Source: Niastella vici
GTDB lineage: Bacteria; Bacteroidota; Bacteroidia; Chitinophagales; Chitinophagaceae
Length of the DNA stretch: 43,240 nt
Direction of reading: 5' to 3'
Assembly (NCBI RefSeq): GCF_002077945.1
Contig: NZ_LVYD01000085.1
Coordinates: forward strand, 1-43,240
Position numbers and translations under genes: made by a program. How positions within the stretch are numbered: the first letter of the stretch is position 1; each line of letters opens with the position of its first letter. The notes beneath the pieces were generated by a model. The model was given only the letters and a program-made list of their open reading frames with translations, made no database searches and was not told the origin of the DNA. Shown here piece by piece: positions 9,468 through 18,694 of this stretch.

Positions 9468-10658
9468 TTATTTCAGTTTCGCCAGTGCAGTTGAAATGCG
9501 CTTCCAGGCTTCTTCGATCTTCTCCATGCTGTTGGCAAAAGAGATACGGATGGCCGTGGGCTCACCAAAGGCACGGCCGGTAACGGTACTTACGTGCGCT
9601 TTGTTCAGCAGGTACATACACAGGTCATCGGCATCTTTAATAGTTTCCTCGCCATCGCTCTTGCCAAAGAAAGAACTAACGGTTGGGAATACATAGAACG
9701 CACCATCGGGCTCGGGGAAGGTAAGTCCGGGAATGGCGTTCATAAGCTCGATAACGCGTTTTTTACGACGCTCGAACTCTTTGGTCATTTCGAAAGAAGG
9801 CTTCAGGTCGGTAGTCAATGCTGTAATAGCAGCACGCTGCGTAATACTGTTGGTACCGCTGGTGAACTGTCCCTGTAATTTTTCACAGCCTTTGATCACA
9901 TCAGGATGAGCGGCCAGGTAACCTAACCGGTAACCGGTCATGGCAAAACCTTTACTTAAACCGTTCAATACAATAACGCGGTCTTTCAGGTCTTCAAACT
10001 GTGCAATGCTTTCGTGTTTGCCAACGAAATTGATGTACTCATAAATTTCGTCGCTCAGAATATAGCAGTTCGGGAATTTGCGGAATACATTGGCCAGGCC
10101 TTCCAGCTCGGCTTTGCTGTACACGCTGCCGCTGGGGTTACAGGGCGATGAGAAAATGAACAGCCGCGTTTTATCGCTGATGGCAGCTTCGAGCTCGGCA
10201 GGCGTAAGCTTGTACTTGTTCTTTATAGAAGTAGGTACCAGTTTCACCACACCTTCGCCCAGTTTCACGATCTCTGAATAAGTTACCCAGTAAGGCGTAG
10301 GGATGATCACTTCTTCGCCTTTGCTCACCGTAGCAAAAACAGCATTGGCCAGGCTGTGCTTGGCGCCGGTTGAAACAATAATATTTTCAGGCTTATATGA
10401 CAGGTTGTTATCACGCTTCAGCTTGGTACAAACCGCTTCACGCAATTCAGGATAACCCGCAACTGGTGTATAGTGGCTGTAGTTATCATCAATCGCCTTC
10501 TTGGCAGCTTCTTTAATATGCGTAGGCGTATCAAAATCGGGTTCGCCCAGGCTCAGGTCGATCACATCAATACCTTTGGCGCGCAATTCACGGCCCAACT
10601 TAGCCATCTTCAAAGTTTCCGGCTCGTTGAATAACTGTAAACGGGATGAAAGTTGCAT
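9468..10658 (-). CDS. Class I PLP-dependent aminotransferase (aspartate aminotransferase type)
   Basis: A 396-residue cytosolic aminotransferase of the fold-type I, subgroup I-gamma kind. Visible hallmarks: DLSLGEPDFDTP (residues 34-45), YTPVAGYPELREA, the cofactor-phosphate region STGAKHSL, SSPCNPSG with the substrate-carboxylate Asn/Pro motif, the PLP-pairing Asp in LSDEIYE, and the Schiff-base lysine Lys236 in LSKGFAMTGYRLGY. The C-terminal Arg in AIRISFANS binds the substrate carboxylate. Most likely it interconverts aspartate and oxaloacetate with glutamate and 2-oxoglutarate, but related enzymes accept aromatic amino acids or prephenate, so the exact substrate is open. It has its own -7 box and its own terminator. 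Confidence 0.93.
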   Translation of the reverse strand: MQLSSRLQLFNEPETLKMAKLGRELRAKGIDVIDLSLGEPDFDTPTHIKEAAKKAIDDNYSHYTPVAGYPELREAVCTKLKRDNNLSYKPENIIVSTGAKHSLANAVFATVSKGEEVIIPTPYWVTYSEIVKLGEGVVKLVPTSIKNKYKLTPAELEAAISDKTRLFIFSSPCNPSGSVYSKAELEGLANVFRKFPNCYILSDEIYEYINFVGKHESIAQFEDLKDRVIVLNGLSKGFAMTGYRLGYLAAHPDVIKGCEKLQGQFTSGTNSITQRAAITALTTDLKPSFEMTKEFERRKKRVIELMNAIPGLTFPEPDGAFYVFPTVSSFFGKSDGEETIKDADDLCMYLLNKAHVSTVTGRAFGEPTAIRISFANSMEKIEEAWKRISTALAKLK

Positions 10659-10689
10659 ACTAATTATTAGTTGATAGTTTTTTGTGCCG

Positions 10690-10697
10690 CAAAAGTA
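10690..10697 (-). promoter_or_regulatory. Putative -7 box of the aminotransferase gene
   Basis: Read leftward, TACTTTTG matches TAnnTTTG and lies 31 bp before the ATG at 10658. No TTG is placed at 17-23 bp upstream. Confidence 0.5.
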
Positions 10698-10893
10698 GTT
10701 AATTTGAAAATGCAGAATTTCTAAAATTTGATCCCAAACCGGTCGCCGGAGCGGGAAAACATATAGCCAGAAAAGTCAATTTGCCCTCAAATACGTCATT
10801 TTTCAATGTCGCCCGCCTGGTTTCTGACCCCAAAACCCCGTGAAACCCCCATAAAATCGGCATAAGGGGCGTAACTTGTAACGTGTAACCCTA

Positions 10894-10921
10894 TTGTTTC
10901 TGACCGAAAACACTATCTTTG
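10894..10921 (+). promoter_or_regulatory. Promoter of secDF (TTG-N17-TATCTTTG)
   Basis: TTG at 10894-10896 and TATCTTTG at 10914-10921 lie 17 bp apart, a good Bacteroidota -33/-7 pair, 31 bp before the secDF start. Confidence 0.7.
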
Positions 10922-10952
10922 CCAACTCTAAAAAAATAAACGATACAATCCA

Positions 10953-13900
10953 ATGAGAGCACTGGTTAGCATTTTTGCAGGTCTCTTGATTTTGATCTCT
11001 TTATACCAGCTTTCCTTTACCTGGTTCGTAAACCAGCATGAAAAAGAAATTGGTAAAAAAGCAGATGCTTATGTTAAGCGGACCTATCCTCTTACTCCTG
11101 CCCAGAAGTACCCCACCAACACCGAAGCCCGGGCCTATTACAAGGACACCGTGGACAATGCACGCGCCGCTTATAACGATAGCTTGCTGACTGCATCACA
11201 TGACAAAAAAATTACCTGGTGGGGTCAAACCTATCAGAAAGCTAAAGAAAGCGAGCTGTTGCTGGGTCTTGACCTGCAAGGCGGTATCAACGTAACTATG
11301 GACATAGCCCTCGACGGTCTTATTAAAGGCCTGGCTAACAACCAAAAAGATCAGCAGTTACTGAGAGCCATCGCCAATGCGAAAACAAAGAAACTGACCA
11401 GTGATCAGAACTTTATCGATCTGTTTGCCGCCGCCTATCGCGAGCAGAACCCGGGCGCTAAACTGGCCCCCCTGTTCGTGAGTGCCAACAACAAACTGAG
11501 CGGAACCGCTTCTGACAACACGGTACTGAACTACCTTCGTGACCAGGCCACCGCCGCCATGAAACAAACCTTTCAGGTACTGCGCGAACGTATCGACAAA
11601 TTCGGCGTTGCCCAACCCAACATCAACCTCGATGAAAACAAAGGTATCATCACGGTTGAACTGGCCGGCGCCAGCGATCCGGAAAGAGTTCGTAAATACC
11701 TGCAGGCAACAGCCCACCTGCAATTCTGGGAAGTATATACCCTGGAAGAGCTGTCAAACTCTGTGGTGAATGCTGCCAAAGCGCTCGACGACTATATGGC
11801 TGCCACCAAAACAGACTCAAACGGCGTGGCTGTAAAAGATACTTCGGCTTCCAGCAAAAATCTCCTGATCAGCAAGGTAAGGTTCCTGCAACCCTCAAGG
11901 GATGAGCAAACCGGTAAAGTAAATTACCCCTCTGCATTGGGTTATACCATGTTAGCCGATACCGCCACTGTAAATAGATACCTGAACATTCCAACTGTAC
12001 GGAACAATTTCCCGGCCAACATCAAATTCCTTTGGGAAAAACAGGGCCGCGATGCTGAAGGTAAACTGCTTCCCGTGGTGAACCTGTATGCCATGAAAAC
12101 ACTTCCCGGTAAAGAGGGCGCTGAACTCGAAGGCGATGCTATTGAAGATGCCCGCCAGGAGTTTAACCAGGTTACCAATGAAGTGACCGTTGCCATGGAA
12201 ATGAACCCCATCGGTTCTAAAAAATGGGCCCGTATGACGGAGCGGAATGTAGGCAAACCCATCGCCATTGTACTGGACGATATTGTTTACAGCGCTCCCA
12301 ACGTAGTGCAAAAGATCGATGGCGGTCACTCACAAATTACCATGGGCCGTGGCTCTAAGAACCAGCAACTGGTTGTGGAAGAAGCCAATGACCTGGCCAA
12401 CATCCTGAAAGCCGGTAAGCTCGAAGCGCCTGCCGTTATCGTTCAGGAGCAGGTGGTTGGTCCTACCCTCGGTGCACAAGCCGTAAACGGTGGTATTATG
12501 GCCTTCGGGATCTCCTTTATCGTAATATTCGGCCTGATGCTGGTTTATTATAATACCGCCGGTATTGTAGCCAACATCGCCCTCATATTAAACCTGTTGT
12601 TTACCATTGGGGTATTAAGCGCCCTGAATGCCACCTTAACAGCACCCGGTATTGCCGGTTTGGTGTTAACCATTGGTATGGCGGTAGACACCAACGTAAT
12701 CATCTTTGAGCGCATCAAGGAAGAACTGTCGAAAGGTAATACCTACGCGCAGGCGGTTAAAGCCGGTTACCTGCGTTCTTTACCCCCGGTGCTCGATGCG
12801 CACATTACCACCCTGTTAACAGCGATCATCCTGTTCATTTATGGTTTAGGCCCCGTATTAGGTTTTGCTACCACCCAGATCCTCGGTATTCTGTTATCGT
12901 TGTTCTGCGGTATCCTGGTATCACGCCTTATTACTGATTTCTATACTAATAAGAACAGACACTTCATATACTTTACCGGTTTATCAAAACGCATTTTCAA
13001 ACACGCCGCTTTCAAATTCATCCAGTACCGCAAAGTTGCCTACGGCATTTCGGCAGTAGTATTGTTGCTGGGTGTGGCTTCTTTCTTCCATGGTTTTAAA
13101 TATGGAGTTGAATTCAGCGGTGGTAGAAGCTACGTAGTGAACTTTGGTAAATCAGTAAATGAACAAGAGATCGGACATGCATTGGAAAAAGTGTTTGGCG
13201 AAGCGCCCACCATCAAAACGTATGGCGGCCCCGATAAGCTGAACATTACCACCAACTACCGCGTAGCTGAAACCGGTATCACTGTTGATTCGGCCGTTCA
13301 AGGCACCTTATACAATGGTTTGAAAGCTTATTTACCCGCGGGTACCACGCCGCAGGATTTCAATAGCCGTTTGCTGGAAGGTAGTAATAAGGTGAACCCC
13401 ACCATTTCAGATGACCTTAAGAAAGGCGCCCAATGGGCTACCTTCTGGTCAATGCTGATCATCGCCATCTATATCTTCATCCGTTTCCGCGACTGGAGAT
13501 ATTCAGTGGGAACCATTGTAGCCCTGCTGCACGACGTACTGGTAACCCTGGCAGTGTTCTCGTTCCTGAAAGACATTGTGCCCTTCCCGCTCGAAATTGA
13601 CCAGCACTTTATTGCGGCCATTTTGACGGTGATCGGTTTCTCGATGAATGATACCGTGATCGTGTACGACCGTATACGTGAGTACAGCCATACCATGCAT
13701 GGGGCCGATAAAACCACCATTCTTAATAAAGCCATCAACGACACCCTGAGCCGTACTGTTATGACGTCGCTCACCGTGTTCCTTACCATCCTGATCCTGT
13801 TCCTGGTAGGTGGCGAGGTAACCAAAGGTTTCGCCTTTGCCATGTTGATCGGTGTTATTACCGGTACTTACTCCTCTATCTTTGTGGCAGCGCCGATCCT

Positions 13901-14000
13901 GATCGACTTTGCCAAGGATAAACCGCTGGGTGAACCCGCTCCCGCTCAAAAGGCAGGAACCACCCCGGGCCAAAAACCGGCGTTAGCGAAGAAAGCCTAA
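10953..14000 (+). CDS. secDF: Fused protein translocase subunit SecDF
   Basis: A 1015-residue fusion of SecD and SecF, the proton-driven RND-type accessory of the Sec translocon that pulls substrates across the inner membrane. The SecD part has an N-terminal helix (residues 4-26), the LGLDLQGG motif (104-111), a large periplasmic P1 region, then five helices starting at GGIMAFGISFIVIFGLML and including GMAVDTNVIIFERIKEEL. The SecF part begins near residue 680 and shows the matching GVEFSGGRSYVVNF and GFSMNDTVIVYDRIREYS. The two conserved Asp residues (AVDTNVI and MNDTVIV) of the proton path are present. The fusion is the usual form in Bacteroidota. A terminator follows. Confidence 0.97.
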   Translation: MRALVSIFAGLLILISLYQLSFTWFVNQHEKEIGKKADAYVKRTYPLTPAQKYPTNTEARAYYKDTVDNARAAYNDSLLTASHDKKITWWGQTYQKAKESELLLGLDLQGGINVTMDIALDGLIKGLANNQKDQQLLRAIANAKTKKLTSDQNFIDLFAAAYREQNPGAKLAPLFVSANNKLSGTASDNTVLNYLRDQATAAMKQTFQVLRERIDKFGVAQPNINLDENKGIITVELAGASDPERVRKYLQATAHLQFWEVYTLEELSNSVVNAAKALDDYMAATKTDSNGVAVKDTSASSKNLLISKVRFLQPSRDEQTGKVNYPSALGYTMLADTATVNRYLNIPTVRNNFPANIKFLWEKQGRDAEGKLLPVVNLYAMKTLPGKEGAELEGDAIEDARQEFNQVTNEVTVAMEMNPIGSKKWARMTERNVGKPIAIVLDDIVYSAPNVVQKIDGGHSQITMGRGSKNQQLVVEEANDLANILKAGKLEAPAVIVQEQVVGPTLGAQAVNGGIMAFGISFIVIFGLMLVYYNTAGIVANIALILNLLFTIGVLSALNATLTAPGIAGLVLTIGMAVDTNVIIFERIKEELSKGNTYAQAVKAGYLRSLPPVLDAHITTLLTAIILFIYGLGPVLGFATTQILGILLSLFCGILVSRLITDFYTNKNRHFIYFTGLSKRIFKHAAFKFIQYRKVAYGISAVVLLLGVASFFHGFKYGVEFSGGRSYVVNFGKSVNEQEIGHALEKVFGEAPTIKTYGGPDKLNITTNYRVAETGITVDSAVQGTLYNGLKAYLPAGTTPQDFNSRLLEGSNKVNPTISDDLKKGAQWATFWSMLIIAIYIFIRFRDWRYSVGTIVALLHDVLVTLAVFSFLKDIVPFPLEIDQHFIAAILTVIGFSMNDTVIVYDRIREYSHTMHGADKTTILNKAINDTLSRTVMTSLTVFLTILILFLVGGEVTKGFAFAMLIGVITGTYSSIFVAAPILIDFAKDKPLGEPAPAQKAGTTPGQKPALAKKA

Positions 14001-14020
14001 TAACTAAAAGATTGTTTATA

Positions 14021-14051
14021 AAAAGGCCCCCGTTACACCGGGGGCTTTTTG
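14021..14051 (+). terminator. Rho-independent terminator of secDF
   Basis: GGCCCCCG pairs with CGGGGGC around loop TTACAC, flanked by AAAA and TTTTT, 20 bp after the secDF stop. One mismatch lies at the base of the stem. Confidence 0.85.
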
Positions 14052-14063
14052 TTTGTTGGCAAC

Positions 14064-14167
14064 AGAAGTAGGAAGTACGAGGTAAGAAGCTCGCGCATTT
14101 TGAGCGCTCCTAATAATTCGCTTGAGACCTGAAATACGGACTCATCCTACTTCTTACTTCCTACTTC
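14064..14167. repeat. Purine-rich dispersed repeat with inverted partner
   Basis: The left arm at 14064-14089 contains GAAGTAGGAAGTA and GGTAAGAAG; the right arm at 14146-14167 is CCTACTTCTTACTTCCTACTTC in the opposite sense. At least 13 bp of the outer arms are perfectly complementary. The same family occurs near 1047-1075, 7070-7100, 24604-24677, 28934-29072 and 43218-43232. Confidence 0.65.
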
Positions 14168-14212
14168 ATAAACCTAGCACCACAAAAGTTTCAATTATAC
14201 TCCAGTGCTTCA

Positions 14213-14258
14213 TTAACCACCCATTAACTTACAATCCGCTAAATAACCACCCATTAAC
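14213..14258 (+). promoter_or_regulatory. Predicted response-regulator operator (two TTAAC-N6-TTAAC-like pairs)
   Basis: Half-sites start at 14213 (TTAAC), 14224 (TTAAC), 14243 (ATAAC) and 14254 (TTAAC): spacings 11, 19 and 11 bp. The 15-mer TAACCACCCATTAAC occurs twice, at 14214-14228 and 14244-14258, exactly 30 bp apart. A CAACTTTG sequence at 14281-14288, one base off the -7 consensus, follows 22 bp later, so the operator would lie over and just upstream of the -33 region of the GH18/CE4/GT2 gene. The same pattern recurs at 18950-19006 and 21100-21136. Confidence 0.65.
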
Positions 14259-14361
14259 CGCCCGCCATGTATCAGCGCACCAACTTTGCATTCATAGACC
14301 AGTTCGTCGATTTTGACGACCAATAAACCCTGAGCCAGGTCGAAGGGCTAAACCGACACAT

Positions 14362-17300
14362 ATGCAAATTTTCCAAACAAATTCATCCACCCGATGGAAC
14401 CGTTTTAAATGGATCATCCTTTTTGCCTCGCTGGCAGTGATTGTGTCCATAACGGTAATGATCGTGGCGCTGCAACAGGTGTACACCCCCGCCCTGCCCC
14501 GCCTGAACAACCATACCGAGCCGCCCACCACAAAATGGCTGCCCGATAATCACCCACCTACCCCTTCGAGCAAACGGCTGGCGCCCGGTTTTCAAAAATA
14601 TATTACGGCTAAAGAGAAGAAGATGGCCCGGCTGGCGCCTTTTACCCCAGCCTACCTTACACCCGGCCCATCGTACCTTAATCAGTCGTTCAACCGCTTT
14701 CCCTGCGGCATACGATCGGCTTTTTATGTGGCCTGGGACCCGCAATCATTTTTCTCGCTGCAACGGAATATTTCCAATTTAAACCTGGTAATACCCGAGT
14801 GGATGTTCATTGACCCCAAAGCCGATACCATTTATACCCAGGTCGATGACCGGGCCCTCGCCATTATGAAAAAAAGCGGCGTGCCCATTATGCCCATTCT
14901 CTCGAATAATTATAAAACCGAGTTCCTGGGCGAACCGGTTCGCCGCATTATGGCCGATCCCCGGAAAAAAGAACGGCTCATCACCGACGTCATCAATATT
15001 TTGCAAAAGAACCAGTTCATTGGCGTGAACGTCGACTTTGAAGAGGTGAATGAAAAGACCGACGAACCGTTAATTGCCTTTCAAAAAGAACTGTATACCC
15101 GGCTGCACGAAAAAGGGCTGCTGGTTACACAGGACATTGCTCCCTTTAACGAGGATTACAATTTTGAACAGCTGGCCAAATACAACGACTACCTTTTTTT
15201 AATGGCCTACGACCAGTATGCCGAGAACACCGGCCCCGGCCCCATTGCCCACCAGCAATGGATTGAAGCCGCCGTTGACAAAGTGACCCGCAAAATACCT
15301 TCGAACAAACTGGTGCTGTCGCTGGCCGCCTACGGGTACGACTGGCCGCAACATGGCCCTGCTACCACCATTACCTATCAGCAGGCACTTACCACGGCCA
15401 AGGAATCGGATGGCAATATTGATTTCGACAACGACTCGTATAACCTGCATTACAGCTATTTCGACGATGACGACCACCCACATGAAGTATACTTTATGGA
15501 CGCCGCCACCACCTTCAACAGCCTGCGGTTTGCGACGGAGTACGGGCTGGCTGGAACCGCTTTGTGGCGCATGGGCAGTGAAGACAGCCGCATCTGGAAA
15601 TTCTATAACCACGATATGCAAAAAGCGGCCCTCACCGGGTTCGATTTCAATAATTTCACCGCCGTACAATCGAGCAACGACGTGGATTATATAGGCGAAG
15701 GCGAAGTGCTCGATATCCTGAGCACCCCCGTCGATGGCCGCATACGGCCCGAGATCGACAGCACCGATATGCTCATCAGCGAAGAACATTATGACAGCCT
15801 GCCCAGTATGTTCGTGGTAAAGAAATACGGACAAACCACCCCTAAAAAACTGGTGCTCACCTTTGATGATGGCCCCGACCCTACCTGGACACCCAAGGTG
15901 CTGGATATTCTGCAAAAAGAACACGTACCGGCCGCCTTCTTTGTGGTAGGCATCAATGCCGAAAAGAATATCCCCATCATAAAACGCATTTACAAAGATG
16001 GGTATGAGTTGGGCAACCATACGTTCACCCATCCCAACATAGCCGAAATATCGCCCAAACGCGCACTGTTGGAAATAGAAAGCACCCGCCTGTTGCTGGA
16101 ATGTATAACCGGCCATTCAACCATACTTTTCAGGGCCCCCTATAATGCCGATGCAGAACCCGAAAAAATGGAAGAACTGCTGCCGGTGGCCATTGCCCGC
16201 ACCAAAAATTACCTCGACGTAGGGGAATCAATTGACCCGCTCGACTGGGAGCCGGGTATTTCGGCCGACAGCATTGTGGTGCGTACCATTAGGCGGAAAC
16301 AGGAGTTAACTGCCGCCGGCCTGGGCGGTAACGTTATATTATTGCACGACGCCGGTGGCGATACCCGCAGCGCCACCATTGAAGCCCTGCCGCGCATCAT
16401 TGAGTATTTTAAAAGCCACGGGTACCAGTTCACCACCGTAAGCGACCTGCTGGGAAAACAAAAGGCCGAACTGATGCCGGCTGTTCCCAAAGGAAAAGAT
16501 TATTACCTGGTACAATTCAATTACCTGCTGGCCGAATCGGGTTACTGGGCCGGCAAGGTGTTGTTTGTTTTGTTCGTGGCCTTTATTGTGTTGTCGATGG
16601 CCCGACTGCTTTTTATGGCTTACCTGGCTATACGGCAACGCCGCCGCGAGAAAGCAACCATTTGGCCAACGCTTACTGAATACCCGCTGGTGTCGATCAT
16701 TGTACCCGCTTATAACGAAGCGGTGAATGCGGTAAATTCGGTACAGAACCTGTTAAGGACCAACTGGCCCAATACTGAGATCATATTTGTAGATGATGGC
16801 AGTAAAGACGGTACGTATGAAAAAGTGCATAGCGCCTTTCAGCACCATCCCCAGGTAAAGGTATTTACCAAGCCAAACGGCGGAAAGGCCTCGGCGCTGA
16901 ACTTCGGGATAAAGGAATCCAACGCAGAATTTGTAGTATGTATTGATGCCGATACCCATTTGCATCCCGATGCCATACCCAAAATGATAAGACATTTTCT
17001 GAACCCCGCTGCAGATGGGGGCCGGGGAAAGGCTATTGGCGCCGTTGCCGGCAACGTAAAAGTGGGCAACCTGGTGAACCTGCTTACCCGCTGGCAATCT
17101 ATTGAATACATTACCAGCCAGAACTTCGACCGCGAGGCCTTTGCCTGGCTCAATGGTATAACCGTTGTACCCGGTGCGGTGGGCGCCTTCCGCAAAAAAG
17201 CCATTGAGGATGCCGGCGGCTTTACCACCGATACGCTGGCCGAAGACTGCGACCTGTCGGTTCGGATCCTTCGCCAGGGGTATATCATTGCCAATGAACA

Positions 17301-17805
17301 CGAAGCACTGGCGTTCACCGAAGCGCCCGAATCGGTTACAATGTTCATTAAACAACGTTTTCGCTGGAGCTTTGGGGTAATGCAAACCTTCTGGAAGAAC
17401 CGCGATGTGCTGTTCAATACACAATACAAAGCCCTGGGCTGGGCGGCATTCCCAAACATCCTGTTGTTCCAGTTCATTATTCCGGCCTTTGCACCGGTGG
17501 CCGATTTCTTTATGCTCATCGGCATTTTCACCGGCAATGCCGGTCATATTCTTCTTTATTATGGATTGTTCATGCTGGTTGATGCCGCCGTGTGTGTACT
17601 GGCCTTCCATTTTGAAAAGGAAAAGAAAACGCGCCTGTTATGGCTGCTGCCCCAGCGGCTCATTTACCGCTGGTTGATGTTGGCCGTACTGTTCAAAGCA
17701 TTGCTGAAAGCCATTAAAGGCGAATTACAGGGCTGGGGTGTGCTAAAACGCACCGGAAGCCTGCAAACGGGTGGCAGTCCCTATCCGGTTGCCATGAGCA
17801 AATAA
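14362..17805 (+). CDS. Three-domain membrane protein: GH18-like + CE4 polysaccharide deacetylase + GT2 synthase
   Basis: An 1147-residue protein combining three carbohydrate-active domains. A transmembrane helix (residues 16-37) leads to a GH18-like domain (about 110-430) with the catalytic motif GVNVDFE (Asp225, Glu227) and YDQYAE. Next is a CE4/NodB deacetylase (about 495-695) with TFDDGP (500-505), the metal-binding HTFTH (553-557), RAPY and LLHD. A second helix (about 733-757) returns the chain to the cytoplasm, where a GT2 domain shows VDDGS (810-814), IDADT (861-865), AEDCD (960-964) and QRFRW (998-1002), the signature of processive synthases such as PgaC or hyaluronan synthase. Further helices end the protein. 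I infer one polypeptide that makes a beta-linked, probably GlcNAc-type polymer and deacetylates and trims it outside the membrane. Predicted operator 14213-14258. Confidence 0.9.
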   Translation: MQIFQTNSSTRWNRFKWIILFASLAVIVSITVMIVALQQVYTPALPRLNNHTEPPTTKWLPDNHPPTPSSKRLAPGFQKYITAKEKKMARLAPFTPAYLTPGPSYLNQSFNRFPCGIRSAFYVAWDPQSFFSLQRNISNLNLVIPEWMFIDPKADTIYTQVDDRALAIMKKSGVPIMPILSNNYKTEFLGEPVRRIMADPRKKERLITDVINILQKNQFIGVNVDFEEVNEKTDEPLIAFQKELYTRLHEKGLLVTQDIAPFNEDYNFEQLAKYNDYLFLMAYDQYAENTGPGPIAHQQWIEAAVDKVTRKIPSNKLVLSLAAYGYDWPQHGPATTITYQQALTTAKESDGNIDFDNDSYNLHYSYFDDDDHPHEVYFMDAATTFNSLRFATEYGLAGTALWRMGSEDSRIWKFYNHDMQKAALTGFDFNNFTAVQSSNDVDYIGEGEVLDILSTPVDGRIRPEIDSTDMLISEEHYDSLPSMFVVKKYGQTTPKKLVLTFDDGPDPTWTPKVLDILQKEHVPAAFFVVGINAEKNIPIIKRIYKDGYELGNHTFTHPNIAEISPKRALLEIESTRLLLECITGHSTILFRAPYNADAEPEKMEELLPVAIARTKNYLDVGESIDPLDWEPGISADSIVVRTIRRKQELTAAGLGGNVILLHDAGGDTRSATIEALPRIIEYFKSHGYQFTTVSDLLGKQKAELMPAVPKGKDYYLVQFNYLLAESGYWAGKVLFVLFVAFIVLSMARLLFMAYLAIRQRRREKATIWPTLTEYPLVSIIVPAYNEAVNAVNSVQNLLRTNWPNTEIIFVDDGSKDGTYEKVHSAFQHHPQVKVFTKPNGGKASALNFGIKESNAEFVVCIDADTHLHPDAIPKMIRHFLNPAADGGRGKAIGAVAGNVKVGNLVNLLTRWQSIEYITSQNFDREAFAWLNGITVVPGAVGAFRKKAIEDAGGFTTDTLAEDCDLSVRILRQGYIIANEHEALAFTEAPESVTMFIKQRFRWSFGVMQTFWKNRDVLFNTQYKALGWAAFPNILLFQFIIPAFAPVADFFMLIGIFTGNAGHILLYYGLFMLVDAAVCVLAFHFEKEKKTRLLWLLPQRLIYRWLMLAVLFKALLKAIKGELQGWGVLKRTGSLQTGGSPYPVAMSK

Positions 17806-17876
17806 AGACACATAAGTGACAAAGCTCATACTATTAATTAACGCACTCCCTTAATTTTATAATATCCCTGAAAACT

Positions 17877-17908
17877 GGCGGGCCATCGCAGGAATGGCTC
17901 GCCTTTTT
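17877..17908 (+). terminator. Rho-independent terminator of the GH18/CE4/GT2 gene
   Basis: GGCGGGCCAT (17877-17886) pairs with ATGGCTCGCC (17894-17903), with one G-T pair, and is followed by five T residues. It ends the preceding transcript and lies only 33 bp before the DUF1003 start. Confidence 0.85.
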
Positions 17909-17941
17909 CATAATACTTAACGCTATCAATATTTTAATACC

Positions 17942-18523
17942 ATGCACAAGTCAAAAGCCAAATACATCAATGAACTGATGGATACAGAAAACGATCACCT
18001 GAAGAAATTGAATGAGATCGTTGTACAATCATTGGAGCAGGAAAAATTATTGTTGCAAAGCCTCGCCGAACCAAAGAACGAACAGCTCACATTGGGCCAG
18101 CGGCTGGCCGACAGGGTAGCCCGTTTTGGCGGAAGCTGGAAATTCATTACCTGGTTTGTAGCCGTCTTATGTATATGGATTGTCATTAACCTGTTGCTCG
18201 TGGGCCGCAGCCGGTTCGACCCCTACCCTTTTATACTGCTCAACCTGTTGCTTTCCTGTTTGGCCGCCATACAGGCCCCGGTGATCATGATGAGCCAGAA
18301 CCGCCAGGAAGAAAAAGACCGCAAACGCAATGAAAATGATTACGTGGTGAACCTGAAAGCGGAGATCGAGATCAGGACCCTGCACCAGAAAATTGACCTG
18401 TTGATACAGGAACAATTCAAAAAGCTGATTGAATCGCAGGCTGAACAAATAAAGCTGTTACAGACCATTATCAGGGAAGAAAAGAAGAAAACGAACGGGA
18501 ATGGAGATAAACCGGTTATCTAA
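17942..18523 (+). CDS. DUF1003 family membrane protein
   Basis: A 193-residue protein of the DUF1003 family. The N-terminal 55 residues are charged and probably helical. The family core follows: RLADRVARFGGSWKFITWFVAVLCIWIVINLLL (first membrane helix about 73-93) and RFDPYPFILLNLLLSCLAAIQAPVIMMSQNRQEEKDR (second helix about 102-123). The C-terminal part (LKAEIEIRTLHQKIDLLIQEQFKKLIESQ) is likely a cytoplasmic coiled coil. The RFDPYPFILLN and QNRQ..KDR motifs are diagnostic for the family, whose function is not established. It lies after a terminator, so it is probably transcribed separately from the polysaccharide gene. Confidence 0.92.
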   Translation: MHKSKAKYINELMDTENDHLKKLNEIVVQSLEQEKLLLQSLAEPKNEQLTLGQRLADRVARFGGSWKFITWFVAVLCIWIVINLLLVGRSRFDPYPFILLNLLLSCLAAIQAPVIMMSQNRQEEKDRKRNENDYVVNLKAEIEIRTLHQKIDLLIQEQFKKLIESQAEQIKLLQTIIREEKKKTNGNGDKPVI

Positions 18524-18640
18524 CGGGCTAATAGGCTAATTGGCCAACGTGCCGGGTGAGCAACAGACTGCCCGGACTGCCCGCAATAGTGAACCTGCTC
18601 AAAACACTGTAGCTCACTCCATTTAGGGGGCTGGGGCAAC

Positions 18641-18670
18641 AAAAAACGCCGCCCACCCGGAGCGACGTTT
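18641..18670 (-). terminator. Rho-independent terminator of the 54-residue peptide gene
   Basis: Read leftward, AACGTCGC pairs with GCGGCGTT (one G-T pair) around loop TCCGGGTGG and is followed by six T. It begins 25 bp after the stop at 18695, which supports the small gene. Confidence 0.8.
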
Positions 18671-18694
18671 AAACCCTAAAGAAACCGACCTATT

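Noticed and set aside
15199..16116. A 305-codon open frame on the minus strand inside the GH18/CE4/GT2 gene
   Set aside because: It lies fully antisense to a gene with three intact motif sets, has no family resemblance and shows the composition of a GC-rich shadow. The same applies to 16753-17610.
17834..17855. TTAAT/TTAAC/TTAAT before the DUF1003 gene as an operator
   Set aside because: Spacings are 4 and 13 bp, not 11, and it precedes the terminator of the upstream gene.
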